Positions 34,594-42,115 of a stretch of 64,000 nt of DNA are shown piece after piece. How positions within the stretch are numbered: position 1 is the stretch's first letter; the number at the start of each line of letters is the position of its first letter. Both the position numbers and the translations under genes were made by a program. The stretch is taken from positions 186,001-250,000 of the forward strand of contig NZ_BMVL01000005.1 in assembly GCF_014650695.1 (NCBI RefSeq), in the 5' to 3' direction. The notes below the pieces were generated by a model. The model saw only the letters and a program-made list of their open reading frames with translations. It was not told the DNA's origin and made no database searches. This stretch comes from Streptomyces avidinii (GTDB taxonomy: Bacteria; Actinomycetota; Actinomycetes; Streptomycetales; Streptomycetaceae).

Positions 34594-35277
34594 TTGCACC
34601 GCACCTCTCGCCTCCGCACCTCCCTCCTCTCCCTCGCCGCCGCGCTGGCCGCCGCCATGACGGTCGCCGCGCCGGCATCCGCCGCCAACGTCGGACCCGT
34701 CGTGGTCTACCTGACCGGCATGGGGGGCGGCCCCCAGAACATCGCCGCGGCCGCGGCCCAGGACCACCTCGCCCGGCAGGCCGCCGAGCTCGGCTTCGCC
34801 GGCTCCCAGTGCCGGGTGACGGAGGGGCCGATCTTCCAGCACGTGACCGGCGACTACTACAACGCCATGATCAAGGCCACCTGCAGCGGCGATCCCGCGG
34901 TGAGCACCCCGACCCGCACCCTCAACCGCCTGATCGGGCCGAACGGCGAGCACATCAGCACCGTCTGGAACGTCCCCCCGGGCTACCGCGTCGAGGGCAG
35001 CCTCGGCCAGCTCTACACGAGCCCCCGCGAGGGGACGGTGCCGCTCTACCACTGCGTCGTCCGCAAGGACAACTTCCTCTCCGGCGACGTGAACTGCGAG
35101 GGCCAGACCTACGTCTCCCGGCTCGGCTGGTTCTACCCGGGCCAGCCGGCAGGCGTGGGCAGCGCGCCGCTGATGCGCTGCATGGTCGGCAAGCAGCGGG
35201 AGTTCTTCGAGTCCAACGCGACGAATTGCGAGGGCCAGACCTCCGGCGGCCAGCTCGGCTGGGTCTTCACCGGCTGA
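34594..35277 (+). CDS. Secreted protein with two C-terminal CEGQ-type repeats
   Basis: A 227-residue exported protein with a TTG start at 34594 supported by CCAGGAGTCAGGAC. The signal peptide is RLRTSLLSLAAALAAAMTVA with cleavage after ASA (about residue 30). A mature domain follows with YLTGMGGGPQNIAAAAAQDH and NGEHISTVWNVPPGYRVEG. Two repeats of about 45 residues come last: PLYHCVVRKDNFLSGDVNCE / GQTYVSRLGWFYPG and PLMRCMVGKQREFFESNATN / CEGQTSGGQLGWVFTG. Such C...CEGQ...LGW repeats resemble short beta-trefoil-like or wall/carbohydrate-binding modules seen in streptomycete exoproteins. No enzyme motif is visible. Confidence 0.75.
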   Translation: MHRTSRLRTSLLSLAAALAAAMTVAAPASAANVGPVVVYLTGMGGGPQNIAAAAAQDHLARQAAELGFAGSQCRVTEGPIFQHVTGDYYNAMIKATCSGDPAVSTPTRTLNRLIGPNGEHISTVWNVPPGYRVEGSLGQLYTSPREGTVPLYHCVVRKDNFLSGDVNCEGQTYVSRLGWFYPGQPAGVGSAPLMRCMVGKQREFFESNATNCEGQTSGGQLGWVFTG

Positions 35278-35290
35278 CCCCACCACGAAG

Positions 35291-35329
35291 CCCCGCCGCG
35301 CCGGAAAGTCCGTTGCGGGCGCGGCGGGG
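35291..35329. terminator. GC-rich terminator hairpin
   Basis: CCCCGCCGCGCC at 35291-35302 pairs perfectly with GGCGCGGCGGGG at 35318-35329 (12-bp stem, 15-base loop). It begins 14 bases after the secreted-protein stop and ends 20 bases before the TPR gene. Confidence 0.82.
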
Positions 35330-35349
35330 GTCCGTGAGGATCGGGGGCG

Positions 35350-36603
35350 ATGACCAACGCCATAGATGAAGTACGCCGGTTCCTGAAGAAGGACGACCTT
35401 CCCGGAGCGGTACGGTCCCTGCGGCCGCACGCCGGGTCGGCGCCGATCCCCGAACTCGCCAAGGCGGCCCGGGCCCTGGCCGACGCCGCCGGGTTCAAGG
35501 ACCTGGCCGGCGCCGCCGGAGTCGCAGCCGAGCGGCCCGGCGAGCCCCAGGCCCTCTACGACTTCGGCTACGCCTGCGTCGAGCGCGGCGTCGCCTTCCT
35601 CGCCGTCGCACCGCTGCGCGAGGCGCTCCGGCTGCTCCCCGACTCGCGGCCGCTCCTCGCCGAGCTGGTGTCCGCTCTGGAGGACGAGAACCGGCACACG
35701 GAGGCCGCCGCGCTGCTCTCCGGCCGGGGCGGGGCACTGCCCGCCTGGCCCGAGACGTACCTCCTCGTGCACCACACCCTGCTGGCCGGGGACCTGGACA
35801 CCGCCGAGCGCGTCGGCCACGGTCTGCCCGCCCCCGAGGACCCGCAGTGGTCGGGTGCCCACGACCGCCAGATCCGCCGACTCGCCCGCACCGGCCGGGC
35901 CCGCCGGGCCCGGAGTGCGGCCGGCCATGCCGTTCCGCTCGGCCGCACCGACCTGCGCGGCTGGCACTACGGCCTGACCGGCGGCCTCCTGGGCACCCTC
36001 TCCCCGTACGGCTGGGACGCCGGGATGACAGGCCGGTACGCCTACCTCGGGGACACCCACGAGCAGTGCCGCCACGGCCTGGCCCGGCTGGCGCTCGCCC
36101 TGGAGGCCGCCGGACGCCGACCCGGCACGGTCTCGCTGCTGCCGGGCCGGTCCGACCGGATCCTCGGCCTTGCCGCGGCCCGGGTGCTGGAGCTGCCCGC
36201 CGTACCGTACGAGCCCGCCCGTACGGACACGCTCGTCGTCGCGTACGACCTGAACGCGGCCGATCCGGACCTCGTACGCACCCTGCACGCGCGCGTCGAC
36301 GGCCAGATCCTGTCCGAGCACGCCACCTGCTGGACCGATCCGCCCGCGGTGAGCGCGGACTTCAGCGCACTGCTGTGCCAGTTCGTCTCCCCGCCCTGGA
36401 AGGACGACCGGCGGCCCGAGGAGGAGATCGCCCTGGACATCGCCGCGGCCGCCGCCGGCGCGGACGAGGGCGACGGCGCCACCCCGCCCGACCCGGACGA
36501 GGACTTCCGGGCCTTCGTGGCCGCCGTCGCCACCGACTGGCTCACGGCACCGCGCGACCGCGTCGCCTCACCCGGCCCGGTGCCCAGCTCGCGCTTCGCC
36601 TGA
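35350..36603 (+). CDS. Tetratricopeptide-repeat protein
   Basis: A 417-residue soluble protein. The first 180 residues are TPR-like helical pairs (AAERPGEPQALYDFGYACVE, then VAPLREALRLLPDSRPLLAE and LLVHHTLLAGDLDTAERVG). The second part has RGWHYGLTGGLLGTLSPYGW, then LEAAGRRPGTVSLLPGRSDR and ARVLELPAVPYEP, a conserved block in streptomycete TPR hypotheticals. The C-terminus includes an acidic DPDEDFRAFVAAVATDWL. Function is unknown. A weak ribosome site precedes the ATG (GAGGATCGGGGGCG). The Fpg/Nei gene starts 20 bases later. Confidence 0.82.
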   Translation: MTNAIDEVRRFLKKDDLPGAVRSLRPHAGSAPIPELAKAARALADAAGFKDLAGAAGVAAERPGEPQALYDFGYACVERGVAFLAVAPLREALRLLPDSRPLLAELVSALEDENRHTEAAALLSGRGGALPAWPETYLLVHHTLLAGDLDTAERVGHGLPAPEDPQWSGAHDRQIRRLARTGRARRARSAAGHAVPLGRTDLRGWHYGLTGGLLGTLSPYGWDAGMTGRYAYLGDTHEQCRHGLARLALALEAAGRRPGTVSLLPGRSDRILGLAAARVLELPAVPYEPARTDTLVVAYDLNAADPDLVRTLHARVDGQILSEHATCWTDPPAVSADFSALLCQFVSPPWKDDRRPEEEIALDIAAAAAGADEGDGATPPDPDEDFRAFVAAVATDWLTAPRDRVASPGPVPSSRFA

Positions 36604-36623
36604 GGCGGCGGCAGTCTGGGACC

Positions 36624-37484
36624 ATGCCGGAGCTGCCCGAGGTCGAGGCCCTGCGGGAGTACCTCGACGAGCACCTCACCGGGCGGGTGGTCGAGCGCGT
36701 CCTCCCGCTCGCCGTGAGCGTGCTCAAGACCTACGACCCGCCGCTCACCGCCCTCGAGGGGCAGCCGGCCGGCACCACCGCCCGGTACGGCAAGTTCCTG
36801 GCCGTGCCGGTCGGCGAGCTCCACCTCGTCACGCACCTGGCCCGGGCCGGCTGGCTGCGGTGGCAGGACGCCCTGCCCGCGCAGCCGCCGCGCCCCGGCA
36901 AGGGCCCGCTCGCCCTGCGTGTCTCCCTCGTCGACGGCGGGGGCTTCGACCTCACCGAGGCCGGTACGCAAAAACGCCTCGCCGTGTACGTGGTCCACGA
37001 CCCGCAGGAGGTGCCCGGCATCGCCGGCCTCGGCCCGGATCCGCTCGCCGAGGGCTTCGACCGGGACGCCTTCGCCGCGCTGCTCGCGGGCGAGCGGCGC
37101 CAGATCAAGGGCGTGCTGCGGGACCAGAGCGTGATCGCGGGCATCGGCAACGCCTACAGCGACGAGATCCTGCACGCGGCAAGGGTCTCGCCGTTCAAGC
37201 TCGCCGCGTCCTTCACCGAGGAGCAGCTCACCCAGCTCTACGACGCCGTACAGGGCACCTTGCGCGATGCGGTCGGCCGGGCCCACGGGGTGGCCGCGGG
37301 AAAGCTGAAGGCGGAGAAGAAGAGCGGACTGCGGGTGCACGGCCGGGCCGGGGAGGCGTGTCCGGTGTGCGGGGACACCGTCCGCTCGGTCTCCTTCGCC
37401 GACTCCTCGCTCCAGTACTGCCCCACCTGCCAGACCGGCGGCAAGCCGCTCGCCGACCGGAGGCTCTCGCGCCTCCTCAAATAG
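36624..37484 (+). CDS. Fpg/Nei-family DNA glycosylase/AP lyase
   Basis: A 286-residue base-excision-repair enzyme. It begins MPELPEVEALREYLDEHLTG, giving catalytic Pro2 and Glu3. The conserved Lys is in TARYGKFLAVPVGELHLVTH. The helix-two-turn-helix is in GVLRDQSVIAGIGNAYSDEI. The C-terminal zinc finger is CPVC...CPTC (about 250-270), with LQYCPTCQTGGKPLADRRLS. It would excise oxidised bases and nick the abasic site. The sequence is closer to the actinobacterial Nei-like branch than to MutM. The TPR gene precedes it by 20 bases. Confidence 0.93.
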   Translation: MPELPEVEALREYLDEHLTGRVVERVLPLAVSVLKTYDPPLTALEGQPAGTTARYGKFLAVPVGELHLVTHLARAGWLRWQDALPAQPPRPGKGPLALRVSLVDGGGFDLTEAGTQKRLAVYVVHDPQEVPGIAGLGPDPLAEGFDRDAFAALLAGERRQIKGVLRDQSVIAGIGNAYSDEILHAARVSPFKLAASFTEEQLTQLYDAVQGTLRDAVGRAHGVAAGKLKAEKKSGLRVHGRAGEACPVCGDTVRSVSFADSSLQYCPTCQTGGKPLADRRLSRLLK

Positions 37485-37510
37485 GCGGGTGCCGCGTAGA
37501 CTTCCGCACC

Positions 37511-37897
37511 ATGGCCCAGGAGCAGCAACAATCGCCGCTCCGGCGCGAGATCGTCACCGGCGTCCCCCGGGGAACCCGCCGCCGGGCGCCGGCGCACACC
37601 CCCGCCCGCTCGGAAATCTCCGAGCAGACCACCCTCGGGGCCACCTACGTACGGGCCCTCATGCGCAGCCAACTGCGCGCGGCGCTCTGGGCACTGGCCG
37701 CACTCGTGTCGTTGGTGGGGACCCTGCCGCTGGTGTTCGCCCTGTCGCACGACGCGTCGGGGCCGCTGATCTGGCTGGCGCTCGGCCTACTGGTCTACCC
37801 GGTGATGTGGATCGTCGCGCGGTGGTACGTCACCCGTGCGGAACGCAACGAGGCCGCCTTCACCGGCCTGGTGATGGACCCGGCCGACCGGGCCTGA
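37511..37897 (+). CDS. Small two-helix membrane protein (DUF485-like)
   Basis: A 128-residue protein. It has a basic N-terminal part (REIVTGVPRGTRRRAPAHTP), then YVRALMRSQLRAALWALAAL leading into two hydrophobic helices (about 58-78 and 85-105), and a short charged end (RNEAAFTGLVMDP). This layout resembles the DUF485-like partner of sodium/solute symporters in Streptomyces, but no symporter gene follows, so the call is tentative. The ATG follows the Fpg stop by 26 bases without a clear ribosome site. Confidence 0.6.
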   Translation: MAQEQQQSPLRREIVTGVPRGTRRRAPAHTPARSEISEQTTLGATYVRALMRSQLRAALWALAALVSLVGTLPLVFALSHDASGPLIWLALGLLVYPVMWIVARWYVTRAERNEAAFTGLVMDPADRA

Positions 37898-37936
37898 GCC
37901 CGGATCACGGGGTGGGGCCGGAGGTGTCCTTCCAGC

Positions 37937-38590
37937 TCACCGTGCGGCGTCCGACGGCTCGTACCAGAGGCTGGCCATCGGAGCGTGCACGGTCCAGCCC
38001 AGGGAGGAGTAGAGCGCCCGCCCCTCGGGCGTGCCGACCAGGAGGCCCGTCCTCGCACCGGCCTCGTACGCGGTGTTCTGCAACGTGCGCATCACCAGGC
38101 CGCCGAGGCCCTTGCGCCGCTGCTCGGCGGCGGTCTCGACCTGGTCGACCACGACATGGGCGCCCGCCCGGGCGATCTGTCCGCGGGCGGCGAAGTGACC
38201 GGCGTGCGTGCGGACCAGCACCCGGCTGACGCCGCCCCGGGTCCAACGGGTGAGCGTGTAACCGTCCGGCACCTCGGGTCGCTCCGGTACCAGGGGGCAG
38301 GTCATCAGAAACCCGGGCCTGTCGAGCTGCCAGCCCGGCCCGACCCAGGGCAGGACCGTCTCGTCCTCGGCGAACAGCTTCAGCCATGTCCCGGGCGCGC
38401 TCGTCGCTGCGACGATCTTGCGCACATCGCCCTCGGAGGGTTCAGGCAGCACGTGCCGGGCGACGTGCCTGGACTGCCCGACGTCGATCGTCCACCCCCA
38501 CGGCTCGTCGATCGGGTCCGAGCTGCCGCGGGAGACGGTCCAGCCGTCGATCCACATCCGCACGAGCCCACTGATCCTGCTGTCCGACAT
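37937..38590 (-). CDS. GNAT-family N-acetyltransferase
   Basis: A 217-residue GNAT protein from ATG 38590 (MSDSRISGLVRMWIDGWTVS). The catalytic fold is in the second half: VLVRTHAGHFAARGQIARAG, then HVVVDQVETAAEQRRKGLGG with the Q/R-x-x-G-x-G acetyl-CoA loop, then LLVGTPEGRALYSSLGWTV. Substrate unknown. It converges on the small membrane-protein gene. An upstream frame extension to 38665 is less likely because GGGGCGGGCGGCG lies just before 38590. Confidence 0.85.
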   Translation of the reverse strand: MSDSRISGLVRMWIDGWTVSRGSSDPIDEPWGWTIDVGQSRHVARHVLPEPSEGDVRKIVAATSAPGTWLKLFAEDETVLPWVGPGWQLDRPGFLMTCPLVPERPEVPDGYTLTRWTRGGVSRVLVRTHAGHFAARGQIARAGAHVVVDQVETAAEQRRKGLGGLVMRTLQNTAYEAGARTGLLVGTPEGRALYSSLGWTVHAPMASLWYEPSDAAR

Positions 38591-38723
38591 CGCCGCCCGC
38601 CCCTTGGGTGGTAATAGGTCCTCATCCAATGTGAACCTTACGCGACAGGGGCGGGATTCGACCATGGGGCAGGTGTGAGTTCAGCCTCCTCGGTCCGGGC
38701 GGCGGCGCCCGGGTGCGCCCCGG

Positions 38724-39239
38724 TCAGAACAGGTGCATCGCCAAGTGGCCCAGCGGAAGACCGAGTTGCCAGGCAGGGGTCCATACGCGCGCGTTCTCGT
38801 CCAGGCCGGGCGGGAGGTCGGCGTGGTCGGGCCTGCCGGGGTCGAGGTTGGTGGCGAACAGCTCGGTGCCGTCCAGCCACCGCCACGCCGCCCGGGCCAG
38901 TTCCAGGTCGGGGTCCCCGCCGTCGCCGCGTTCCCGGGCCTCCTCGCCGAGCGCGAGGAACCGGGTGTGCACCCAGTCGCGCCAGGGGTGTCCGTACGCC
39001 GTGAGCGACAGCCACTCGTCGAGCTGCGAGACCACCCGGATCCCGGAGAGCTCGCCGGCCGCGTCCGAGAGGTAGATCGTCAGGGCGAGCGTGTCCCGTC
39101 CGGCCCGGAACTCCAGGGTGCTGACCGGGATCAGCCGGCCCGTGCGCAGCAGTTCGTCCGCGATGTACTCGGCGTACAGCCAGGCCATGGGCACCGCGAG
39201 CCCGCCGTCACTGGTGCCGTTACTACCCTCGGGCTGCAC
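38724..39239 (-). CDS. Conserved hypothetical protein
   Basis: A 171-residue soluble acidic protein: AWLYAEYIADELLRTGRLIP, then VSTLEFRAGRDTLALTIYLS, then WLDGTELFATNLDPGRPDHA and WQLGLPLGHLAMHLF at the end. There is no signal, membrane segment or known motif. It resembles single-copy streptomycete hypotheticals. ATG 39239 follows GGAGAAGGTGGAACGG. A non-coding gap of 178 bases with AAAACG-ACG-CGTTTT at 39347-39361 separates it from the sigma-factor gene. Confidence 0.65.
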   Translation of the reverse strand: MQPEGSNGTSDGGLAVPMAWLYAEYIADELLRTGRLIPVSTLEFRAGRDTLALTIYLSDAAGELSGIRVVSQLDEWLSLTAYGHPWRDWVHTRFLALGEEARERGDGGDPDLELARAAWRWLDGTELFATNLDPGRPDHADLPPGLDENARVWTPAWQLGLPLGHLAMHLF

Positions 39240-39417
39240 CGTTCCACCTTCTCCCGCGCGTCGAGCGTCCCGTCGTCAACCCTGAGCCTTCACCGAGCGG
39301 CTCGCGGAGCGGGGGATGTTTACTCAACTTGCACGCTCTCATGCCGAAAACGACGCGTTTTATGTCCGATCCGCATCCATTCACGGCGTTGTCCGACCTT
39401 CCGTGCGGGCGGCGAGG

Positions 39418-39957
39418 TCAGGCGCCGAGGTCGTAGCCGTACCCGTGGAGGCCCTTCCGCAGGGCGCGGAGGGCGTAGTACGTACGGGACTTGACGGTGC
39501 CTGCCGGGATGCCGAGCTCCGCGGCGGCCTCGGCCACCGACCGGTCGCGGAAGTAGACCTGCATCAGCACCTCGCGGTGCTCCGGTCCCAGGGACCCCAC
39601 GGCCCGCCGGACGTCGATCGCCGTGACCGAGCCGGCCACCGCGTCCTGGGGCTCGGGCGCCTGCTCCAGCCCCTCCGGGTCCACCTCCAGCGGGCGTGAC
39701 AGCCGCGCGCGCCGGGCGTCGATCGCGAGCCGCCGGGCCACTGTGAACAGCCAGGGCCGCATGGAGTCGTGCCCGCTGGCCAGGGCCTCCGGGTGTTGCC
39801 AGACCCGTACGAGGGTCTCCTGCACGAGGTCCTCCGCGCGCTGGGCGTCCCCGGCCGTGAGGCCGACCAGAAATCCGAACAGGGCCCGCCCGTGGTCGCG
39901 CTGGAGTTCGGCCAGTGCCTCGGGATCCGTACGCGGGAGGGTGGGGGAGAGCGGCAC
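39418..39957 (-). CDS. ECF-type RNA polymerase sigma factor
   Basis: A 179-residue sigma-70 family factor with regions 2 and 4 only. Region 2 is LFGFLVGLTAGDAQRAEDLV followed by QETLVRVWQHPEALASGHDS; region 2.4 includes WLFTVARRLAIDARRARLSR. Region 4 is VGSLGPEHREVLMQVYFRDR then SVAEAAAELGIPAGTVKSRT. GTG 39957 follows GGAAGGAGCCCCTC. Most related factors are followed by a zinc-binding anti-sigma gene; here only a gap and an unrelated hypothetical lie downstream, so regulation must be otherwise. Confidence 0.92.
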   Translation of the reverse strand: MPLSPTLPRTDPEALAELQRDHGRALFGFLVGLTAGDAQRAEDLVQETLVRVWQHPEALASGHDSMRPWLFTVARRLAIDARRARLSRPLEVDPEGLEQAPEPQDAVAGSVTAIDVRRAVGSLGPEHREVLMQVYFRDRSVAEAAAELGIPAGTVKSRTYYALRALRKGLHGYGYDLGA

Positions 39958-40320
39958 GAGGGGCTCCTTCCGGGGTGCGTGGGGGGCCGCGGGGCGGCAT
40001 GGAGGCGGTGTCCCGTCCACCCTGACCTGCACGGAGCCGACCCGGAACCGTCCGGTCCCGGCGTTGCGCCCAAGCACCCGGGTCGGCCGCCGGGCGGCCG
40101 TGCGGGTCGGTGAACGGTCGAACGGCGCGGCGAACGGCAGGGATCGTCACCGCAGCTGCCTGCTGCCCCCGCCGCCTGCCCTCTGCCCCCACCCGGTCGT
40201 GTCCGCCGTTCGGGTGGGTCCGCTCCTGTGCTGCGGATCCGGTCCTTGACTTACGGCGTGTAGTTATATGGATTACTTGTGATCACACGTCAGGTAATCG
40301 TATTAATGGGAGTGGGGCAC
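39958..40320. other. Divergent intergenic region with A/T-rich promoter island
   Basis: About 360 bases between the sigma-factor and capA-like starts. The right end (40246-40310) is unusually A/T-rich. It contains TTGACT followed by TATAT/GGATTA, and an inverted repeat GATTAC (40271-40276) ... GTAATC (40294-40299) around TGATCACACG. This probably is the regulated promoter of the CapA-type gene. No gene is seen in the left part. Confidence 0.4.
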
Positions 40321-41520
40321 ATGACCACGCGAATCCGGCCGCAGGTGCTCGCCCTCCTGACGACCGTGCTGCTGTCCGCCGCCGCCGGATGCTCGGCCGG
40401 CGGCAGCTCCGCACCGGCCCGCCTCGGGGAATCCGGCGCACCGGCCACCCCCTCCAGCGCCGCCGGATCGCCCTCCGCCAAGGGCTTCACCCTGGTCGCG
40501 AGCGGGGACGTACTGCCGCACACCTCCGTCATCCAGCGCGCGGCGAACGACGCGGAGGGCGACGGATACGACTTCAGGCCGATGTTCTCCGGCGTCAAGG
40601 CCGTGGTCTCCGGTGCCGACCTCGCGCTCTGCCACATGGAGACCATCTACGGCGAGGAGGGCGGGCCCTTCTCCGGCTACCCGGCCTTCAAATCCCCGCC
40701 GGAGGTCGCCGACGGGCTGAAGGACGCCGGGTACGACGGCTGCTCCACGGCCTCGAACCACACGCTCGACGACGGCGCCGCGGGCCTGCGCCGCACGCTC
40801 GACCGCTTCGACAAGGTCGGCCTGAAGCACGCCGGTTCGGCCCGCACGGCCGCCGAGGCGGCCGCGGTCACCCTGTACGGCGCGGGCTCCGCCAAGGTCG
40901 CGCACCTCGCCTATACCTACGACACCAACGGCTATCCGCTGCCCGAGGGCCAGCCGTGGGCGGTCAACCCGATGAAGCAGGACAAGATCGTCGCGGATGC
41001 GCGGGCCGCCCGGAAGGCGGGCGCGGACGTGGTCCTGGTGAGCGTGCACTGGGGCACGGAGTGGGAGACCGCACCGGACGAGACCCAGCTCTCGCTCGGC
41101 AGGGCGCTGACCGCCTCGCAGAGCGGCGGCCGCCCCGACATCGACATGATCCTCGGCACCCACGCGCACATCCCGCAGCCCTACGAGAAGGTCAACGGGA
41201 CCTGGATCGTCTACGGCATGGGCGACCAGGTCGCGGGCGAGATGTTCAACTACACCGGCGCGCGCGACATGCGGGGCAACTACGGGTCGATCGGCCGCTT
41301 CACCTTCGCCCCGCCGGCCACCGCCGGGCAGCGCTGGCAGGTCACCAAGGCCGAGTTCGTGCCGCAGATGATGGACCTGTCCGCGGGCCGGGTCGTCCAC
41401 CTGCCCGACGCCCTCGCCAAGGGCCCCGGCCGCGAGGACTACGAGAGCGCCCGGGACGCCATCAGCGAGGCCGTGCTCAGCCGCGGCGCCGCCAAGGACG
41501 GCCTGACCATGGGCAAGTAG
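40321..41520 (+). CDS. CapA-family lipoprotein (metallophosphatase-like)
   Basis: A 399-residue exported lipoprotein. The signal is RPQVLALLTTVLLSAAAGC with lipobox Cys24. It then has a CapA/PgsA calcineurin-like fold: FTLVASGDVLPHTSVIQRAA, GADLALCHMETIYGEEGGPF, STASNHTLDDGAAGLRRTLD, VVLVSVHWGTEWETAP and DMILGTHAHIPQPYEKVNGT, all metal-ligand blocks. Family members take part in poly-gamma-glutamate capsule formation, but many streptomycete ones are stand-alone. No capBC genes are adjacent. ATG 40321 has GGGAGTGGGGCAC upstream. Confidence 0.92.
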   Translation: MTTRIRPQVLALLTTVLLSAAAGCSAGGSSAPARLGESGAPATPSSAAGSPSAKGFTLVASGDVLPHTSVIQRAANDAEGDGYDFRPMFSGVKAVVSGADLALCHMETIYGEEGGPFSGYPAFKSPPEVADGLKDAGYDGCSTASNHTLDDGAAGLRRTLDRFDKVGLKHAGSARTAAEAAAVTLYGAGSAKVAHLAYTYDTNGYPLPEGQPWAVNPMKQDKIVADARAARKAGADVVLVSVHWGTEWETAPDETQLSLGRALTASQSGGRPDIDMILGTHAHIPQPYEKVNGTWIVYGMGDQVAGEMFNYTGARDMRGNYGSIGRFTFAPPATAGQRWQVTKAEFVPQMMDLSAGRVVHLPDALAKGPGREDYESARDAISEAVLSRGAAKDGLTMGK

Positions 41521-41593
41521 GACCGGGGAAGGAGCGGGAAACGACGGGGGAGGGGCCGGAGAGGGGCCGGGGAGGCTCTGGGGACCCGGGAGG

Positions 41594-42043
41594 CTACGGA
41601 ACCACGGTGACGGGCCAGCGGCCCGCCTTGACCAGGCGGATCGCCACCGACCCCACGATGCGGTGGCCCGCCTGCTCGGAGGCGCCGACCACGACCGCGT
41701 CCGCCATCAGTTCGTCCGCCGCGCTCACCAGACCGGCGTACGGGTCGCCGCGGAAGGTGTGGAACTGCCAGCGCACCTCGTAGATGCCCCTGAGCCGCTC
41801 CGCCGACGCGCGGATCTCGGCCACCAGGCCCTCCGCGATCTCCCCGGTGGCGTCCGTGACCGGCGCGCCCATCGCGGCCCCGGCCGCGATCACCGGCTGG
41901 ACGTACACCAGCGCCAGCAGGGTGTTCTGCCGCCGGGCCAGCCCCGCCGCGTAGGCCGCGGCCCGCAGTGAGGACTCCGACCCGTCCACCCCGGCCAGGA
42001 TCACCTTGGGGCCGTCCGTACCGCGTTCGAATGCAGCGTTCAC
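41594..42043 (-). CDS. Universal stress protein (UspA family)
   Basis: A 149-residue single-domain Usp from GTG 42043 (ACGGAGCAC upstream; GTG 42055 possible). It begins KVILAGVDGSESSLRAAAYA and ends ELMADAVVVGASEQAGHRIV followed by GSVAIRLVKAGRWPVTVVP, the usual ATP-binding loop G-x2-G-x9-G-S-V-x-x-x-V. It binds ATP or acts in stress adaptation by family. It is divergent from lysX with only 72 bases between starts. The open frame continues far upstream on this strand but only as antisense to lysX. Confidence 0.9.
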   Translation of the reverse strand: MNAAFERGTDGPKVILAGVDGSESSLRAAAYAAGLARRQNTLLALVYVQPVIAAGAAMGAPVTDATGEIAEGLVAEIRASAERLRGIYEVRWQFHTFRGDPYAGLVSAADELMADAVVVGASEQAGHRIVGSVAIRLVKAGRWPVTVVP

Positions 42044-42115
42044 GTGCTCCGTCACCCTGCCGAGGATAGGCGGCTCGCCGCGCGCGCCGACGCCGCCCTC
42101 CCTACAGTGCGAACC

